A stretch of 64,000 nucleotides of DNA. It comes from Chryseobacterium sp. ERMR1:04 (GTDB taxonomy: Bacteria; Bacteroidota; Bacteroidia; Flavobacteriales; Weeksellaceae). The position numbers and the translations under genes are program-made. This document shows positions 1-9,659 of this stretch, one piece after another (the first letter of the stretch is position 1; each line of letters opens with the position of its first letter). The stretch covers positions 434,001 to 498,000 of the forward strand of contig NZ_LIRF01000005.1 in NCBI RefSeq assembly GCF_001297705.1. The letters are read 5' to 3'. Below the pieces are notes generated by a model that ran no database searches, was not told the DNA's origin, and saw nothing but the letters and a program-made list of their open reading frames with translations.

Positions 1-1
1 C

Positions 2-1164
2 TGGGGAATGTTTGCTTTTACCATTGCCTCGTGTTTGTGCGGATTATCAATGACTCCGTTTCAGCTTAACCTTACCCGATTTCTACAAGGGCTGAGTGCC
101 TCATTTATGGTGCCTCAAACGATTGCTTTTATCCAAATTCTTTTTACAGATAAAAAGAAAGAGCGAAAGCGGTGGGCTTATTCGGAATCACTTTGGGGAT
201 CGCAGCTATTATAGGGCAGGTATTGGGAGGTTATTTATCAGATACCCATTGGGCTATCGCAGGATGGAGACTGATTTTCTTTATCAACCTTCCTATTGGA
301 ATGGTTACTTTATGGGCTACTCATCGCTATGTAACCGAAACAAAAGGCAATCATGGGAGTAAGTTTGATTATGTAGGCGTACTGATTTTAACATTGGCTT
401 TAGTATGTCTGATCTATCCTTTAACACAAGGTCGTGAAGCAGGCTGGCCATGGTGGAGCATCTTGATGATTATTCTGTCACTGGTTCTGTTTGTCTATTT
501 TATGTATGATCAAAAAAAGAAATTGCTTACCAATAAAAATCCCCTTATTGATGTCCGTTTATTTGAGATTAAGGATTTTAATATTGGATTAATCGCTGTG
601 CTGTTCCACTTTATGTTGCATACTTCTTATTTGCTTCTTAGTGCAGTATATCTGCAAAATGGATTGAAGATTTCCGCATTACTCAGCGGACTTTATTTTA
701 TTTTCCCCGGGATTTTATTTATTTTTTCTTCGCTGATTGCGTCAAAACTCATTGTTCGGTTTGGAAAGAAAGTATTGCAGGTTGGTGTTATCCTTCTGGC
801 CATAAGCTTTTTACTTCAGGTCCAATTATGGAAACCCGGGGTAGATCGTTGGATCATTATTGTATTAATGGGAGTTTGGGGGCTAGGAAACGGTTTGGTG
901 TTGCCCTCCTTATTAAATATCGTACTTAAAAGTGTACCCGCTGAACATGCCGGAGCTGCCGCAGGCATTTATTCTACTTTTCAACAGACTGCATCAGCAT
1001 TAGGAATCAGTATTATTGGCGGGATATTTTTCTATTTTTCCCAAGAAAGCTGGCAAACGGCTTATAAAGCTGGAGTTATAGCGATATTAATCTGTGTACT
1101 TCTTGTAGGAATTATGCTTTATATATTGCCGGAAGAGAAGGGTGTGGAGCAAAAACAGAAATAA
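2..1164 (+). pseudogene. DHA2-type MFS drug exporter, 5' end outside window, frameshifted
   Basis: This is the C-terminal part of a 14-helix proton-coupled MFS exporter of the EmrB/QacA (DHA2) type. The visible protein has many hydrophobic helices, a loop Arg-Phe-Leu-Gln-Gly typical of the family, and a C-terminal AEHAGAAAGIYSTFQQTA helix. The reading frame that enters at position 2 runs to 214, but the homologous sequence switches to another frame near 152-157: reading D-K in the first frame and then K-E-R-A-K-A-V-G-L-F-G in the second restores the family sequence. The A run at 152-156 has five bases where six would keep one frame, so one A is missing. Either the gene is a recent pseudogene or the base is a sequencing error. 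The restored frame ends at a TAA at 1162-1164. The start codon lies before the window. Confidence 0.85.
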
Positions 1165-1233
1165 TGAACTTGCATTTTAGCCACTAAAGTGATCAAAAAC
1201 TTTTAAATCATTTACACCTTCTTATAAATTATA

Positions 1234-1270
1234 AAAGGACAAATCACTGATTTGTCCTTTCTTGTTTTTA
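1234..1270. terminator. Bidirectional rho-independent terminator
   Basis: A perfect 12-bp stem (AAAGGACAAATC at 1234-1245 with GATTTGTCCTTT at 1249-1260) has a 3-nt loop and a T-rich tract after it. It sits between the converging MFS gene and the DUF5700-like gene and can serve both. Confidence 0.8.
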
Positions 1271-1281
1271 TTAATCGTATT

Positions 1282-2373
1282 TTATTGATATTGTTCAACT
1301 TTTGCTTTAGGTCTGTATTTCTTATCCAGTTCACGAACAAGATCCATTGTTGTGGATGATAAAACATATGCATTCTTATCTTTTTTCGACGCTTTATCAT
1401 AGAGATAAATAAATTGAAAAGGATCTTCAATATGTTTAGTGAGCTCTTTTTTATAGCCTGCTTTATAGATAATGTCAGACATATAACATCCCGGAACATG
1501 GCCACTGGTATTCCCAATATTAATCAGCTTATTCATCTTTAATGCAGATCGGTCTAATGGTTTTACAGATAATAGAGAATCAATATTTTTAATGACTTTC
1601 GCTCCGTCTGCAATAAATTCTGCACGTGTTTCTCTCTGAAATTCTAATAATTTCACTGCATCTTTTCCTTCATATATTTTATCTGTTAGATCTGCACTGC
1701 CTTCATTCAGGATTTTTTGAAGCAAATTGACAATCACGGCATCTTGATTTTCCACTTCAAACATAAGTTGAGGTCTCAATACATGATGAAACTCGTGGCC
1801 TCCCATGGCACCCATCTTATTGGCATCATGAAAATAGGCTGCCATAAGAGAATACACCATCCAGCTGCTTTCTATATGAGCATCATTGTGTATCGGAATA
1901 ATGGTAACCTTATAATTGGGAGCTTTTTTTTGATATTTCTTAGGCAGCATTTGATACGTGTATTGATAGCAAGTTTCAAAATAGCTTTTAGGGTCTTTTT
2001 TAATATCGGTGAGGTATTTTTTCATTTGATCTTCGTTCACCTTATACTCATTCACTATATAAAACCACCAGTTATTCATAGGGTTTTTCAGTCTTTGCTG
2101 TAATGCAGCGGCATTTTTGGGCATGTAGACGATCTCCATGATTTTTCTGTAATTATTGATATAGGTACTGTCGACTCCCTGATCGTTTAAATACACCTGT
2201 ATCGCTTCATTTTTTAAAAACTGATTCCAGGTTTTCTTGTCGAGCGGTTTGTTATTTTTTAAGTCTTGAGTAATTTTAAAATATTCCCAGCAAGAAGTAT
2301 CATCAAAGGTTTGAGAGTACACCATCTGAGAAGATAGAAAAGCAAATAAAGTAAATATAATTTGTTTAATCAT
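1282..2373 (-). CDS. Secreted putative zinc-dependent peptidase, DUF5700-like
   Basis: This 363-residue exported protein is probably a gluzincin-like zinc peptidase. The start chosen is the ATG at 2373, because it begins a clean signal peptide (M-I-K-Q-I-I-F-T-L-F-A-F ... V-Y-S-Q). The longer open frame upstream adds about 41 residues of unrelated hydrophobic AT-rich translation. A zinc-binding HExxH is visible as H193-E-F-H-H197 within M-G-G-H-E-F-H-H-V-L-R-P. A downstream E-G-S-A-D-L helix could supply a third ligand. The family assignment is from memory of the DUF5700 group of putative zinc peptidases in Bacteroidota; substrate and role are unknown. It is monocistronic, with its own terminator at 1234-1270. 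Confidence 0.7.
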   Translation of the reverse strand: MIKQIIFTLFAFLSSQMVYSQTFDDTSCWEYFKITQDLKNNKPLDKKTWNQFLKNEAIQVYLNDQGVDSTYINNYRKIMEIVYMPKNAAALQQRLKNPMNNWWFYIVNEYKVNEDQMKKYLTDIKKDPKSYFETCYQYTYQMLPKKYQKKAPNYKVTIIPIHNDAHIESSWMVYSLMAAYFHDANKMGAMGGHEFHHVLRPQLMFEVENQDAVIVNLLQKILNEGSADLTDKIYEGKDAVKLLEFQRETRAEFIADGAKVIKNIDSLLSVKPLDRSALKMNKLINIGNTSGHVPGCYMSDIIYKAGYKKELTKHIEDPFQFIYLYDKASKKDKNAYVLSSTTMDLVRELDKKYRPKAKVEQYQ

Positions 2374-2591
2374 GGATTTGTTTTTAGTGAAAATTATTTG
2401 GTTAAAGTACAATAAAGTAGTGTTACTGTACTTATTTAATTTAATAAAATAGAAAATTATACTTACTATTAGAGTAAGGTCAAAATAAATTGACATTTAA
2501 CTTTGATGGGTCTCATATTCATCTGAATATTGCTGGTCTTCATTGAATCAATAAGTTGATCTTATTCTTTTTACCATAAACCTTTTTATTT

Positions 2592-4967
2592 TTAATTTCT
2601 ATTCCCGCTTTTAGCCTGTCTGGCAGCTTCGTTATCTTTCAGGTTAAGTCGATAAACGAGGGTCAGTCGATATCGGGCTGCATTAGGAATACTGGTCTGG
2701 CTGATCATATAATCTGATCCTGTGGTGATGCTTTTTGATTTTCGAAGATCAAACAGATTACTGACATCAAACATTACGGTAGCTTTATCTTTGAGGAAAG
2801 TTTTGCTACATCCAAAATCAATACTGTGAAGAGCCTCTGCGCGGGTTTGTGCCGTGGCGTTGGCACCTCTGAAATTGTACAAGGTCTGAAATGCCAGTTT
2901 GTCCTTTAGTTTTAACTGTGCGCTTACACGGGCGGTGAAGGTATTGCCTGAATAATCGAAATTCTGATTTTGATATACTCCTTGTTCAGAATAATGAAAT
3001 ACATTAAGTTCCGTGTTTACTTGCAGCCATTTAATGGGAGTATAGAGCAATGAGAGTTCAAAGCCACTGCGTATTTCTTTGCTAATATTAATAGGCATGG
3101 TGATGAACAGGCCATCTGCATTTTTATAGGTGTAATCTTCTATCATATCGCTGGTATTCTGATAATAAAATGAAGGGTTAAATGTAAGCGTCTTCCAGTT
3201 TTTGAGGAAAGCGAGTTCAAATACATTGGCGTAAGACGGGTTAAGGTCCGGGTTACCAATATAGCGGGTGCTGAGGTCGGTTAGTTCATTAAAAGGATAG
3301 ATCATTCTAAGACTAGGCCTATTGATTCTTTTGCTGTAACTTCCTTGTAAGGTTGCGCCTTCTTTAAAAAGATAACTGATGTTGAGCGTTGGGAATAATC
3401 GGTTATACTTCTTTTTATTGGTATAACTGCCGATTCGGTCTTCAATGCCAATTCGGGTGAGTTCTCCACGCAGACCACCCTGATAGCTAAAAGCACCTGC
3501 CTTACCAGAGAATTGTACATACCCACTCCCAATCAATTCTTTGTATAGTAAATGGTTGTCTATCTGGTCTACGGTTTCCCAACCAGTTGAGTTTTGCTGT
3601 TCTGCAATAAAGTCACTGTTTACTCTTCGGTCTTCTGCTTTTAAACCAAATTCGAAGGTAGAGTTGCTGTCTAGTGGCTGCACCATGTCTGCTTTAATCA
3701 TTAAATCTTTACTGCTTCCATCCGATATTGTTCTAATCATTGGTAAATCAATTGAGATCGGTGAAGTTTTACTGGTTGCCAGATTCCATTCCTTGTCACT
3801 GTTCCAAAAATCATATTGCATATCTACCGTCAGCTTTTTGCCTGCTTTGTCGAACGTTTTGGTATAATTAAATTCAAGCTGATTATAGCTTCGTTTTTCC
3901 CATGATTCACCATTGCGACTCAGGCTACTGTCCAGAATACCATTCTTATCTGAATATAGATAGTTGAGTTGGGTTTTGTCATGGTCGTGGGTAGAATTTC
4001 GAAGGAAAGCTGCCGTAATACTGTTGTGGTCATTAAACTTAAAGTCGGCACCAAAATAAAGCAACTTGGCGTTATCATGTCGGTTCTCGTCCTGTCGTTG
4101 ATTCAGGTAAACAGGCGTACTTGACAGTCCGGTAGATTGTTCCATCGTATAGAGGCCTACATAGTCTGATAGCCTTACCCCATAGGTGGCAAATAGGTTA
4201 AGTTTATTAGATTTATAGTTGATACTGGGAGTCACTCGGGTTTCATTAGGACTACCGCCCACTAAGCGTATTTGCCCGCTGAATCCTGCTTTCTTATTTT
4301 TTTTCAGAATGATATTAATAATTCCCGCTGAACCCGCTGCATCAAACCTGGATGAAGGATTTGTGATTACTTCCACGCGCTCAACCTGATCTGCAGGCAA
4401 TTGATCTAGTGCATTGCCTTGGGTTAATCCGGTGCGACGCCCGTCTATTAAAACCAGTACATTGCTGTTACCTCTTAGGCTGATGGAGCCGGTTGGAGTA
4501 ACACTTACTGAAGGCACAATATTCAGTAAATCAGTTACAGCTCCCGATTGGGAGAGGATATCTTTGCCAACTTCAAATACTTTTTTGTCGATTTTTAAAC
4601 TTACTGAGGGGCGTTGTCCGGTTACTGTTACTTCTTCCAGAAGCTTTCCATCAGGTTGTAAAGTTATGGCTCCAACGTTCATTTCCTTATCAGCAATGAT
4701 TTGTATGGGTTGAGTGATGGTTTTAAAACCGATAAGACTATAAATGAGGGTGTAATTTCCTTCAGAAAGATTCTCTAGCCGAAAGATTCCTTTAGCATCC
4801 GAAATACCAACAGCAATAGGTTTATCATCAATTTGCTTAAGTGTTATCGTTGCGTAAGGAACAGTGATGTCCGAATTTTCGTGAATCACACCGATAATTT
4901 GTGCTTTTTGGGCAAAAGAATATTGAGCAGGTATAATGATCAAAAAAAATAATACGAGTTGTTTCAT
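2592..4967 (-). CDS. TonB-dependent-receptor-like outer membrane beta-barrel protein
   Basis: This 791-residue outer membrane protein begins with a signal peptide (about residues 1-19, ending Y-S-F-A-Q). A carboxypeptidase-regulatory-like beta-sandwich follows (about 20-110; I-G-V-I-H-E, G-I-F-R-L-E-N-L). Next comes a plug domain (about 115-220) with the typical L-R-G-N-S-N-V-L-V-L-I-D-G-R and V-E-V-I-T-N-P-S-S-R-F-D-A-A-G-S-A-G-I-I-N segments. The rest is a long beta-barrel of the OMP_b-brl_3 type. Such proteins import or bind unknown ligands at the outer membrane; no SusD partner is adjacent. It is divergent from the LytS/LytTR pair starting about 110 bp away, so that system may control it. 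This is an inference from position only. Confidence 0.85.
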   Translation of the reverse strand: MKQLVLFFLIIIPAQYSFAQKAQIIGVIHENSDITVPYATITLKQIDDKPIAVGISDAKGIFRLENLSEGNYTLIYSLIGFKTITQPIQIIADKEMNVGAITLQPDGKLLEEVTVTGQRPSVSLKIDKKVFEVGKDILSQSGAVTDLLNIVPSVSVTPTGSISLRGNSNVLVLIDGRRTGLTQGNALDQLPADQVERVEVITNPSSRFDAAGSAGIINIILKKNKKAGFSGQIRLVGGSPNETRVTPSINYKSNKLNLFATYGVRLSDYVGLYTMEQSTGLSSTPVYLNQRQDENRHDNAKLLYFGADFKFNDHNSITAAFLRNSTHDHDKTQLNYLYSDKNGILDSSLSRNGESWEKRSYNQLEFNYTKTFDKAGKKLTVDMQYDFWNSDKEWNLATSKTSPISIDLPMIRTISDGSSKDLMIKADMVQPLDSNSTFEFGLKAEDRRVNSDFIAEQQNSTGWETVDQIDNHLLYKELIGSGYVQFSGKAGAFSYQGGLRGELTRIGIEDRIGSYTNKKKYNRLFPTLNISYLFKEGATLQGSYSKRINRPSLRMIYPFNELTDLSTRYIGNPDLNPSYANVFELAFLKNWKTLTFNPSFYYQNTSDMIEDYTYKNADGLFITMPINISKEIRSGFELSLLYTPIKWLQVNTELNVFHYSEQGVYQNQNFDYSGNTFTARVSAQLKLKDKLAFQTLYNFRGANATAQTRAEALHSIDFGCSKTFLKDKATVMFDVSNLFDLRKSKSITTGSDYMISQTSIPNAARYRLTLVYRLNLKDNEAARQAKSGNRN

Positions 4968-5077
4968 GGTGTAAATTTAAAACGTGGATATACGTCTGCT
5001 TGCTAAAAATTTGTGAACGACTCTACAGACTTTCCAACAGCCATCAGGTTTTTCAAATTACCTTGTATATTTACATT

Positions 5078-6742
5078 ATGCATAATTTGATGTTTTTGTT
5101 GATGCTGTTCAATGTACTCACGGCACCTCTCATCCGTAATGAAGATCTAATACCTGTTTATAAAATAGGGGATGATCCGGCATGGGCATCTAAAAACTAT
5201 AATGATCAAGATTGGTCACCAACCAGAGGCAATACATCAGACAAGATATTTTGGTCACGAACGCATCTTGATCTTGGTGATGTAGAGGACAGATTACTTC
5301 CTCTTGGGCTTCAGGTAGAATCTTTTGGTGCTTTTGAAGTCTATTGGGACGGGGTATTGATTGGTAAAAATGGAGAAATGCAAAAAGAGGGTAAACCTGA
5401 AATACCCGGAACGGAGTGTAGCTATTACAGTATTCCCGATAATTTGGTTTCGCCTGGTCTTCATACGGTTGCTATGCGGAGTTCGCAGACATTACTTCCT
5501 CATATACAACGCAGTATCTCATTTAAAGTAGATGGTTACGCCACATTGTTAACCGAACCGCTCATTACCATGTCTTATATGAATCTGATGGCGGGTGCTT
5601 TTCTCATTGCAGCAGTTTATTACTTTTTTATCTATTTGAACAGCAAGCGCAGACAACGGGATGTTCTTATTTTTGCGACGATCTGTTTTTTGTTTTTTGC
5701 GTTACTGATTATAGAATATTTGAAGTTTCATGTGGTAATTCCATATTCTAAATTTTTTATTCGCCTGGAAGTTATAGGCTGGCTGACTTTTGCTAATGCG
5801 CTGTTGGTTCCTTGGTATTTTATTATTCAGTTTAATTTTAAAAAGGGAAAATGGCTCATGGCAGCTCTTTTAGTAACCTTGCTATTGCTTTATTGGTTTA
5901 ATTATAGGCATTATGATCTCACGGCTCGGCTTTACAGTTTAGCCATGTGGGTAGCTGCTTTCATTGTGGTGCTGAATGGTATTATTCAAAAGGAAAAAGG
6001 AGGTTTTATTGTGTTGGCAGGTCTTTTACTGAGTGCGTTGGTTAATAATTTTGTGGTGTATGATTATGGTCTGTTTATCAGTTTTACCATCATTGTATTG
6101 TGTATGCTTTATCTTCATTCCATTCGTACAAGTGTTATCGAAGCGGAACATCAAAATGCTGTTTTGCTATCCTCAAGGCTGCAGCTGGAGTTACTTAAAA
6201 AGAATATTCAACCTCATTTTTTAAGAAATACACTCACTTCAATGATGGATTGGGTAGAAGAATCGCCAAAGGAAGGAGCTCGTTTTATACAGGCACTGGC
6301 TGCAGAATTTGATATCATGAACGAGATTGCTGAACAAACCCTGATACCCATAACAAAGGAACTGGAACTCTGTCGGCAACATCTCTCGGTAATGGGCTTC
6401 CGTAAAGAAATTAATTATACTTGGGAACAGTCCGGAATAGATGAAACACAACGAATACCACCTGCTATTATCCATACGTTGTTAGAAAATGGCATTACCC
6501 ATAGTGAGCCGCTGCCGGGAAATACGGTTAAATTTGCCCTTTATTATTCTTTGACCAATAATGTGCATCAGTATATTTTTGAAACCACCGCAGAAAACCG
6601 AAAGGTAATGACCAATAGGGCGGGCGGAAATGGATTTAAATATATCAAAGCACGTCTGACTGAAAGTTATGGCTCCAATTGGACGTTCGATTCGGTTTCT
6701 ACAGAAAACGGTTGGGTATCAACCATTCAAATTTTACGATAA
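5078..6742 (+). CDS. LytS-type membrane sensor histidine kinase
   Basis: This 554-residue kinase belongs to the His_kinase (LytS/YehU) class. The ATG at 5078 starts with a signal-like segment (M-H-N-L-M-F-L-L-M-L-F-N-V-L). A longer frame opens at a TTG at 5000 but adds no hydrophobic leader. Residues about 20-165 form an extracytoplasmic jelly-roll-like sensor (W-A-S-K-N-Y-N-D-Q-D-W, then G-A-F-E-V-Y-W-D-G). Six to seven membrane helices follow (about 170-350). The phospho-acceptor His is H380 in N-I-Q-P-H-F-L-R-N-T. The N box is L-L-E-N-G-I-T-H-S and the G box is G-G-N-G-F-K-Y-I-K-A-R-L. The stop codon overlaps the next gene's ATG by one base (TAATG), which points to translational coupling with its response regulator. 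Confidence 0.88.
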   Translation: MHNLMFLLMLFNVLTAPLIRNEDLIPVYKIGDDPAWASKNYNDQDWSPTRGNTSDKIFWSRTHLDLGDVEDRLLPLGLQVESFGAFEVYWDGVLIGKNGEMQKEGKPEIPGTECSYYSIPDNLVSPGLHTVAMRSSQTLLPHIQRSISFKVDGYATLLTEPLITMSYMNLMAGAFLIAAVYYFFIYLNSKRRQRDVLIFATICFLFFALLIIEYLKFHVVIPYSKFFIRLEVIGWLTFANALLVPWYFIIQFNFKKGKWLMAALLVTLLLLYWFNYRHYDLTARLYSLAMWVAAFIVVLNGIIQKEKGGFIVLAGLLLSALVNNFVVYDYGLFISFTIIVLCMLYLHSIRTSVIEAEHQNAVLLSSRLQLELLKKNIQPHFLRNTLTSMMDWVEESPKEGARFIQALAAEFDIMNEIAEQTLIPITKELELCRQHLSVMGFRKEINYTWEQSGIDETQRIPPAIIHTLLENGITHSEPLPGNTVKFALYYSLTNNVHQYIFETTAENRKVMTNRAGGNGFKYIKARLTESYGSNWTFDSVSTENGWVSTIQILR

Positions 6743-7437
6743 TGAATATACTCATCATTGAAGACGAAGCAAGGATTGCCCGCCGTCTGCAGCGTATGAC
6801 CGCTGAATTCTTCACAAATAAACCTGCTCATATTATCATTTGTGATTCTCTGCAAAAAGGGCTTGATCAAATTATACATCAAACTCCGGATTTATTATTG
6901 TTAGATCTTAATCTCAATGGTGATAATGGTTTTGAGGTATTAGAACAGATGGTAGCGGCTTCATTTCATACAATTATCGTTTCTGCAAATACCGATAAAG
7001 CAATCACTGCTTTTACCTATGGTGTACTGGATTTTGTCCCAAAACCTTTCGATCAGGAGCGGCTTTTTCAGGCACTGAATCGGTTTGTTAATCCTGTTTT
7101 GAAATCAGATGGCATCAAATACGTAGCGGTGAAAAGGGCCGGGCAAATTCGGTTGATTAATATTGCCGAGATCATCTACGTCAAAGGAGCGGGGATTTAT
7201 ACAGAATTGCATCTTAAAAATGGGCAGCAGGAACTCCACGATAAATCACTTGAGCTTTTACAACAGCTTCTTCCGGACGGATTTGAAAGGATTCATAAAT
7301 CTTACTTGGTTAATTTCCAACAGGTCGAAAAGATCCTGATTAACCCTGGTACCCGATACGGAATCCTACTTAAAACAGGGGGAATACTGCCGGTAGGACG
7401 TTCAAAATATAAAGAACTCAAAGATAAAATGATTTGA
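6742..7437 (+). CDS. LytTR-family response regulator
   Basis: This 231-residue transcriptional regulator is the partner of the upstream kinase. Residues 1-118 are a receiver domain with acidic residues E7/D8, the phospho-acceptor D55 in L-L-L-L-D-L-N-L-N-G, and K101 in F-V-P-K-P-F. A LytTR DNA-binding domain follows (about 130-231; V-K-R-A-G-Q-I-R-L-I, I-I-Y-V-K-G-A-G, F-E-R-I-H-K-S-Y-L-V-N). The true start is the ATG at 6742, which overlaps the TAA of the kinase; a longer upstream reading frame would run into the kinase gene. The target promoter is not identifiable, though the divergent receptor gene is the obvious neighbour. Confidence 0.9.
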   Translation: MNILIIEDEARIARRLQRMTAEFFTNKPAHIIICDSLQKGLDQIIHQTPDLLLLDLNLNGDNGFEVLEQMVAASFHTIIVSANTDKAITAFTYGVLDFVPKPFDQERLFQALNRFVNPVLKSDGIKYVAVKRAGQIRLINIAEIIYVKGAGIYTELHLKNGQQELHDKSLELLQQLLPDGFERIHKSYLVNFQQVEKILINPGTRYGILLKTGGILPVGRSKYKELKDKMI

Positions 7438-7676
7438 TATTTAAGGTCTTATATTTGATTTTAAAAATGATCTTTCCGTAATTTTATTCTTTCTGATGTA
7501 ATCTTAGGAAGTAAGACTTTCATGATCCAATATAAATCGTACTATTTTTAGGAGTTAATTTATTTCCATTAATTGATGAGATAATTAACACAATTTTAAC
7601 TTCTATTATTAAATATTCAAGTACCTATTTCCGCACAGAAAGCCGTACTTTGCAAGTCTAATAAAACAACGAAAAG

Positions 7677-8705
7677 ATGGGGTTATTTGATATGTTTACG
7701 CAGGAGATCGCAATGGATCTTGGAACCGCTAATACGCTGATCATACATAATAACAAGATCGTCATTGATCAGCCTTCTATTGTCGCTATAGACCGTACTA
7801 CAGGAAAACCTATTGCAGTGGGTGAACAAGCCAAACTGATGCAGGGGAAAACCCATGAAAATATTAAAACAATACGCCCATTGAAAGATGGAGTAATTGC
7901 AGATTTTCATGCTTCTGAACATATGATCAAGGAATTTATTAAACAAATTCCGGGAATTAAAGGAAGATTTATTCAGCCCGCGCTGAGAATTGTTATATGT
8001 ATTCCTTCGGGAATCACTGAGGTGGAAAAAAGAGCAGTAAAGGATTCTGCATTAAAAGTGAACGCTAAAGAAGTGAAATTGATTTATGAACCAATGGCAG
8101 CAGCTATTGGAGCAGGGATAGACGTTCAAAGTCCTGAAGGAAATATGATCATCGATATCGGTGGTGGAACAACTGAAATTGCGGTTGTTGCCCTTGGAGG
8201 AATCGTTTGCGACAAATCTTTAAAGATTGCAGGAGACGTATTTACCAATGATATTTCTTATTTTTTAAGATCATACTACAACTTATATATCGGCGAAAGA
8301 ACAGCCGAAAGAATAAAAATTGAGATAGGTTCTGCATTAGAAGAACTGGATTATCCTTTAGAAGATATTGCCGTACAGGGAAGAGATATGATCACAGGGA
8401 AACCGAAAGAGATCATGGTGAATTACAAGGAAATTTTCAAAGCATTGGACAAATCGATCATGAGAATTGAAGATGCTGTAATGGAAACACTTTCTTTAAC
8501 ACCACCCGAATTGGCAGCAGATATCTACAAAACAGGGATTTATCTTGCAGGAGGAGGAGCGTTATTAAATGGATTGGCAGATAGAATACACAGAAAAACA
8601 GGATTGCCTGTTTGTGTTGCTGAAGATCCTTTAAGAGCGGTTGTTCGTGGAACCGGTATTGCGCTTAAAAATATAAACAAGTTTAGATTTTTGATGAGTA
8701 GCTAA
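7677..8705 (+). CDS. mreB: Rod shape-determining protein MreB
   Basis: This 342-residue actin-fold ATPase polymerises under the inner membrane and guides the cell-wall elongation complex. Phosphate-1 (A-M-D-L-G-T-A-N-T-L), connect-1 (Y-E-P-M-A-A-A-I-G-A-G), phosphate-2 (D-I-G-G-G-T-T-E-I-A-V) and the adenosine motif (L-A-G-G-G-A-L-L-N-G-L) are all intact. The length is normal for the family. mreC, mreD, a PBP2 gene and rodA are not adjacent, so this may be a second, stand-alone mreB paralogue rather than the copy in the canonical operon. A TACTTTGC sequence at about 7646-7653 resembles a Bacteroidota -7 box but is not a full TAnnTTTG match. Confidence 0.93.
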   Translation: MGLFDMFTQEIAMDLGTANTLIIHNNKIVIDQPSIVAIDRTTGKPIAVGEQAKLMQGKTHENIKTIRPLKDGVIADFHASEHMIKEFIKQIPGIKGRFIQPALRIVICIPSGITEVEKRAVKDSALKVNAKEVKLIYEPMAAAIGAGIDVQSPEGNMIIDIGGGTTEIAVVALGGIVCDKSLKIAGDVFTNDISYFLRSYYNLYIGERTAERIKIEIGSALEELDYPLEDIAVQGRDMITGKPKEIMVNYKEIFKALDKSIMRIEDAVMETLSLTPPELAADIYKTGIYLAGGGALLNGLADRIHRKTGLPVCVAEDPLRAVVRGTGIALKNINKFRFLMSS

Positions 8706-8789
8706 AACGTTGTGGCAAAGGAGAGAATTTACTTCTCAAAATTGTTACATCCCATGTTTTTGATACCGCCTTAATCTACAGTATATTAA

Positions 8790-8830
8790 TAAAAAAATCA
8801 CATCAGCTATTTTTAGTTGATGTGATCTTT
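8790..8830 (+). terminator. Terminator downstream of mreB
   Basis: A 12-bp stem with one G-U pair (ATCACATCAGCT at 8797-8808 with AGTTGATGTGAT at 8815-8826) has a T-rich loop. It is preceded by seven A and followed by CTTTATGG. It lies about 90 bp after mreB. Confidence 0.6.
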
Positions 8831-8938
8831 ATGGATTTTTGTGAGAATAGATATTGTCAAATTTTTTCTATATATTTTTAGAATAATGAAGGTGTTATGT
8901 ATTGATGATCCGCAGAAAATGTTTACAACGTAAAATTT

Positions 8939-9655
8939 CTATTTTAACAATATAAGAGTAAAACTGTTTTGTCCAGCATTAGCTCTGCTGTCGTAGGAAG
9001 TACATCCACCACTGTAACGTACAATCATATAATAAGTACCTGCCTGTAAATACCCAATATTAGATGAATACATAAAGTCATACAAAGTTCCTGAAGAAAA
9101 ATGGGCATCCTGTGAAGGATAGGCCGCATTGGTAGCAATAGTTTGACTAGTACTTAAATTATAAGCAATGTATGATCCACAAGACGTAGGTGCTTTATCT
9201 ACAATCAATCGGGGACTAATGACATAGTATCCGGGAATGGTTACGGTAGCAGAAGATCCCATGTAAGTATAAGCTGTACCAATAGCTGATGAGGTACCTA
9301 TTGTAGAGGTAATAACAACGGCAGGCGAAGTGTTTTGCCAGGTTCCAATTCCTGTAGGATTTGATACAAATATTTTATTATTTCCTTCTGTTCCGTCTGT
9401 AATTTTAAGAGCTCCACCCGTTGTTTTTACAATGTCCATTTTTCTCGTAGGAGCTGTGTTTCCAATTCCGATATTTCCAGAAGAAGATACTACAAAGTCA
9501 TTGCTTTGCTGTGTTAAAGAAGGAATGCCTGTTGATGGATTATCTTTAGCGGCGTCAATATTGAAAACTGCCTGAGGATTACTTGTATTGATGCCGATCT
9601 GGCTAAATGCTGAGGCCGAAAATAATAATGCGGTTAAAATAGTTATGTTTTTCAT
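8939..9655 (-). CDS. Exported protein with I-G-I-N-T-S-N-P repeat, tandem paralogue 2
   Basis: This 238-residue protein of unknown function has a signal peptide (about 1-19, ending A-F-S-Q). The mature N-terminus is I-G-I-N-T-S-N-P-Q-A, followed by a second short motif N-I-G-I-G-N-T-A-P-T. The C-terminal half (about 120-238) is a beta-rich domain with P-G-Y-Y-V-I-S-P-R-L and A-G-T-Y-Y-M-I-V-R-Y. Repeats of the G-I-N/G-T-x-x-P type are common in secreted Flavobacteria proteins and in phage tail-fibre-like shafts. It is clearly a paralogue of the gene directly upstream, four bases away, and the two are probably co-transcribed. Cysteines C159 and near C218 are conserved in both and could form a disulphide. 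Confidence 0.75.
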   Translation of the reverse strand: MKNITILTALLFSASAFSQIGINTSNPQAVFNIDAAKDNPSTGIPSLTQQSNDFVVSSSGNIGIGNTAPTRKMDIVKTTGGALKITDGTEGNNKIFVSNPTGIGTWQNTSPAVVITSTIGTSSAIGTAYTYMGSSATVTIPGYYVISPRLIVDKAPTSCGSYIAYNLSTSQTIATNAAYPSQDAHFSSGTLYDFMYSSNIGYLQAGTYYMIVRYSGGCTSYDSRANAGQNSFTLILLK

Positions 9656-9659
9656 ATTC

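Noticed and set aside
1717..2103. 128-residue plus-strand reading frame opposite the DUF5700-like gene
   Set aside because: It is the reverse shadow of a convincing gene with signal peptide and zinc motif, and has no recognisable domain.
2374..2496. N-terminal extension of the DUF5700-like protein in the longest open frame
   Set aside because: The extra residues are AT-rich translation upstream of a clean signal peptide that starts at 2373.
5000..5077. TTG start for the LytS-type kinase
   Set aside because: It adds a non-hydrophobic, Arg-rich segment before a good signal-like N-terminus at 5078.
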